Positions 22,181 to 22,385 of a DNA stretch of 22,385 nt are shown piece after piece. Within the stretch, counting starts at the first letter, position 1; each line of letters begins with the position of its first letter. The stretch covers positions 1 through 22,385 of the forward strand of contig CAKVHQ010000013.1 in NCBI GenBank assembly GCA_934749845.1. Reading direction: 5' to 3'. Both the position numbers and the translations under genes were made by a program. This stretch comes from an uncultured Clostridia bacterium. GTDB taxonomy: Bacteria; Bacillota; Clostridia; Christensenellales; UBA1242. The notes under the pieces were generated by a model. It saw only the letters and a program-made list of their open reading frames with translations, made no database searches and was not told where the DNA came from.

Positions 22181-22385
22181 ATGATGAATAAGACAATGAA
22201 ACAATATAAGGGAAAAGTCTTGAAGGCTTTGATGATGCTCTTCACCGTGAGTTTCGCACTGGTTGGTACATCTACCTTGTCTTCCTGTTCTTCTGACGAT
22301 GATCCATGCTTCACCGTCAGCGAAGATGACAATCCACGTATCTTGAACACCGACTTGGCTGATTCCAAGATAGACCGCAAGACTA
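22181..22385 (+). CDS. PUL lipoprotein, probable surface glycan-binding protein, 3' end outside the window
   Basis: An open frame of 68 codons runs off the right edge. It starts at ATG 22181 (a second ATG is adjacent). Residues 1-36 form a lipoprotein signal ending TLSSC (Cys36), followed by SSDDDP, an acidic stretch that fits surface export. The mature start 'CFTVSEDDNPRILNTDLADS' is not recognised as a specific family. Its place after susD in a PUL points to a SusE/SusF-like or other surface glycan-binding protein; a hydrolase is also possible. It lies 70 bases after susD and is probably in the same operon. Confidence 0.8.
   Translation, partial: MMNKTMKQYKGKVLKALMMLFTVSFALVGTSTLSSCSSDDDPCFTVSEDDNPRILNTDLADSKIDRKT

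Overview
The window looks like chromosomal DNA from a gut Bacteroidales, most likely Prevotella/Segatella. The reasons are a SusC/SusD pair beside a one-protein hybrid two-component system (HTCS), lipoprotein signals of Bacteroidetes type, and several matches to the Bacteroidetes promoter (-33 TTTG, -7 TAnnTTTG). The genus is inferred from general resemblance; no marker gene is present to prove it.

Layout. 1-1500 (+): 3' part of a PQQ-like beta-propeller protein, open at the left edge. 1541-1786 (-): tRNA-Tyr(GUA) with its own promoter and terminator. 1847-2012: a cluster of GC-rich palindromic repeats. 2025-6449 (-): a polyamine ABC importer operon in the order potA-potB-potC-potD, whose PotD carries an extra C-terminal membrane anchor. 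6583-7125 (-): an uncharacterised protein with a possible bacterial PH-like fold, behind a clear promoter and a leader holding a perfect 33-bp tandem duplication. 7471-8716 (+): a SprT-like metalloprotein and a secreted thioredoxin-like protein with a CPWC site. 8776-8861: a second, inverted copy of the palindromic repeat, followed by a two-way terminator. 8932-11070 (-): a secreted M3 peptidyl-dipeptidase (Dcp).

11417 to the right edge (+) is a polysaccharide utilization locus (PUL): HTCS sensor-regulator, terminator, new promoter, GH5 glycoside hydrolase lipoprotein, SusC-like transporter, SusD-like lipoprotein, and the start of another surface-type lipoprotein cut by the right edge. The expected logic is that the HTCS senses an oligosaccharide in the periplasm and activates the GH5-susC-susD-lipoprotein operon; the lipoproteins bind and cut the glycan and SusC imports the pieces. 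The presence of GH5 suggests a beta-linked glucan or mannan, but the substrate cannot be read from the sequence.

Stretches without genes: 1694-2024 holds the tRNA promoter, a T-rich tract and the repeat cluster. 7126-7470 holds two divergent promoters and the 33-bp duplication. 11071-11416 holds promoter boxes for dcp and the HTCS, an array of small palindromes and a 15-bp-stem inverted repeat. 15569-15808 holds a terminator and the probable PUL promoter. I see no CRISPR array, transposase, phage gene or defence system. The least explained signals are the non-coding repeats: the palindromic 3'-end repeats, the palindrome array in the dcp leader, the long inverted repeat between dcp and the HTCS, the 33-bp duplication, and 9-bp and 7-bp tandem repeats in and between genes.
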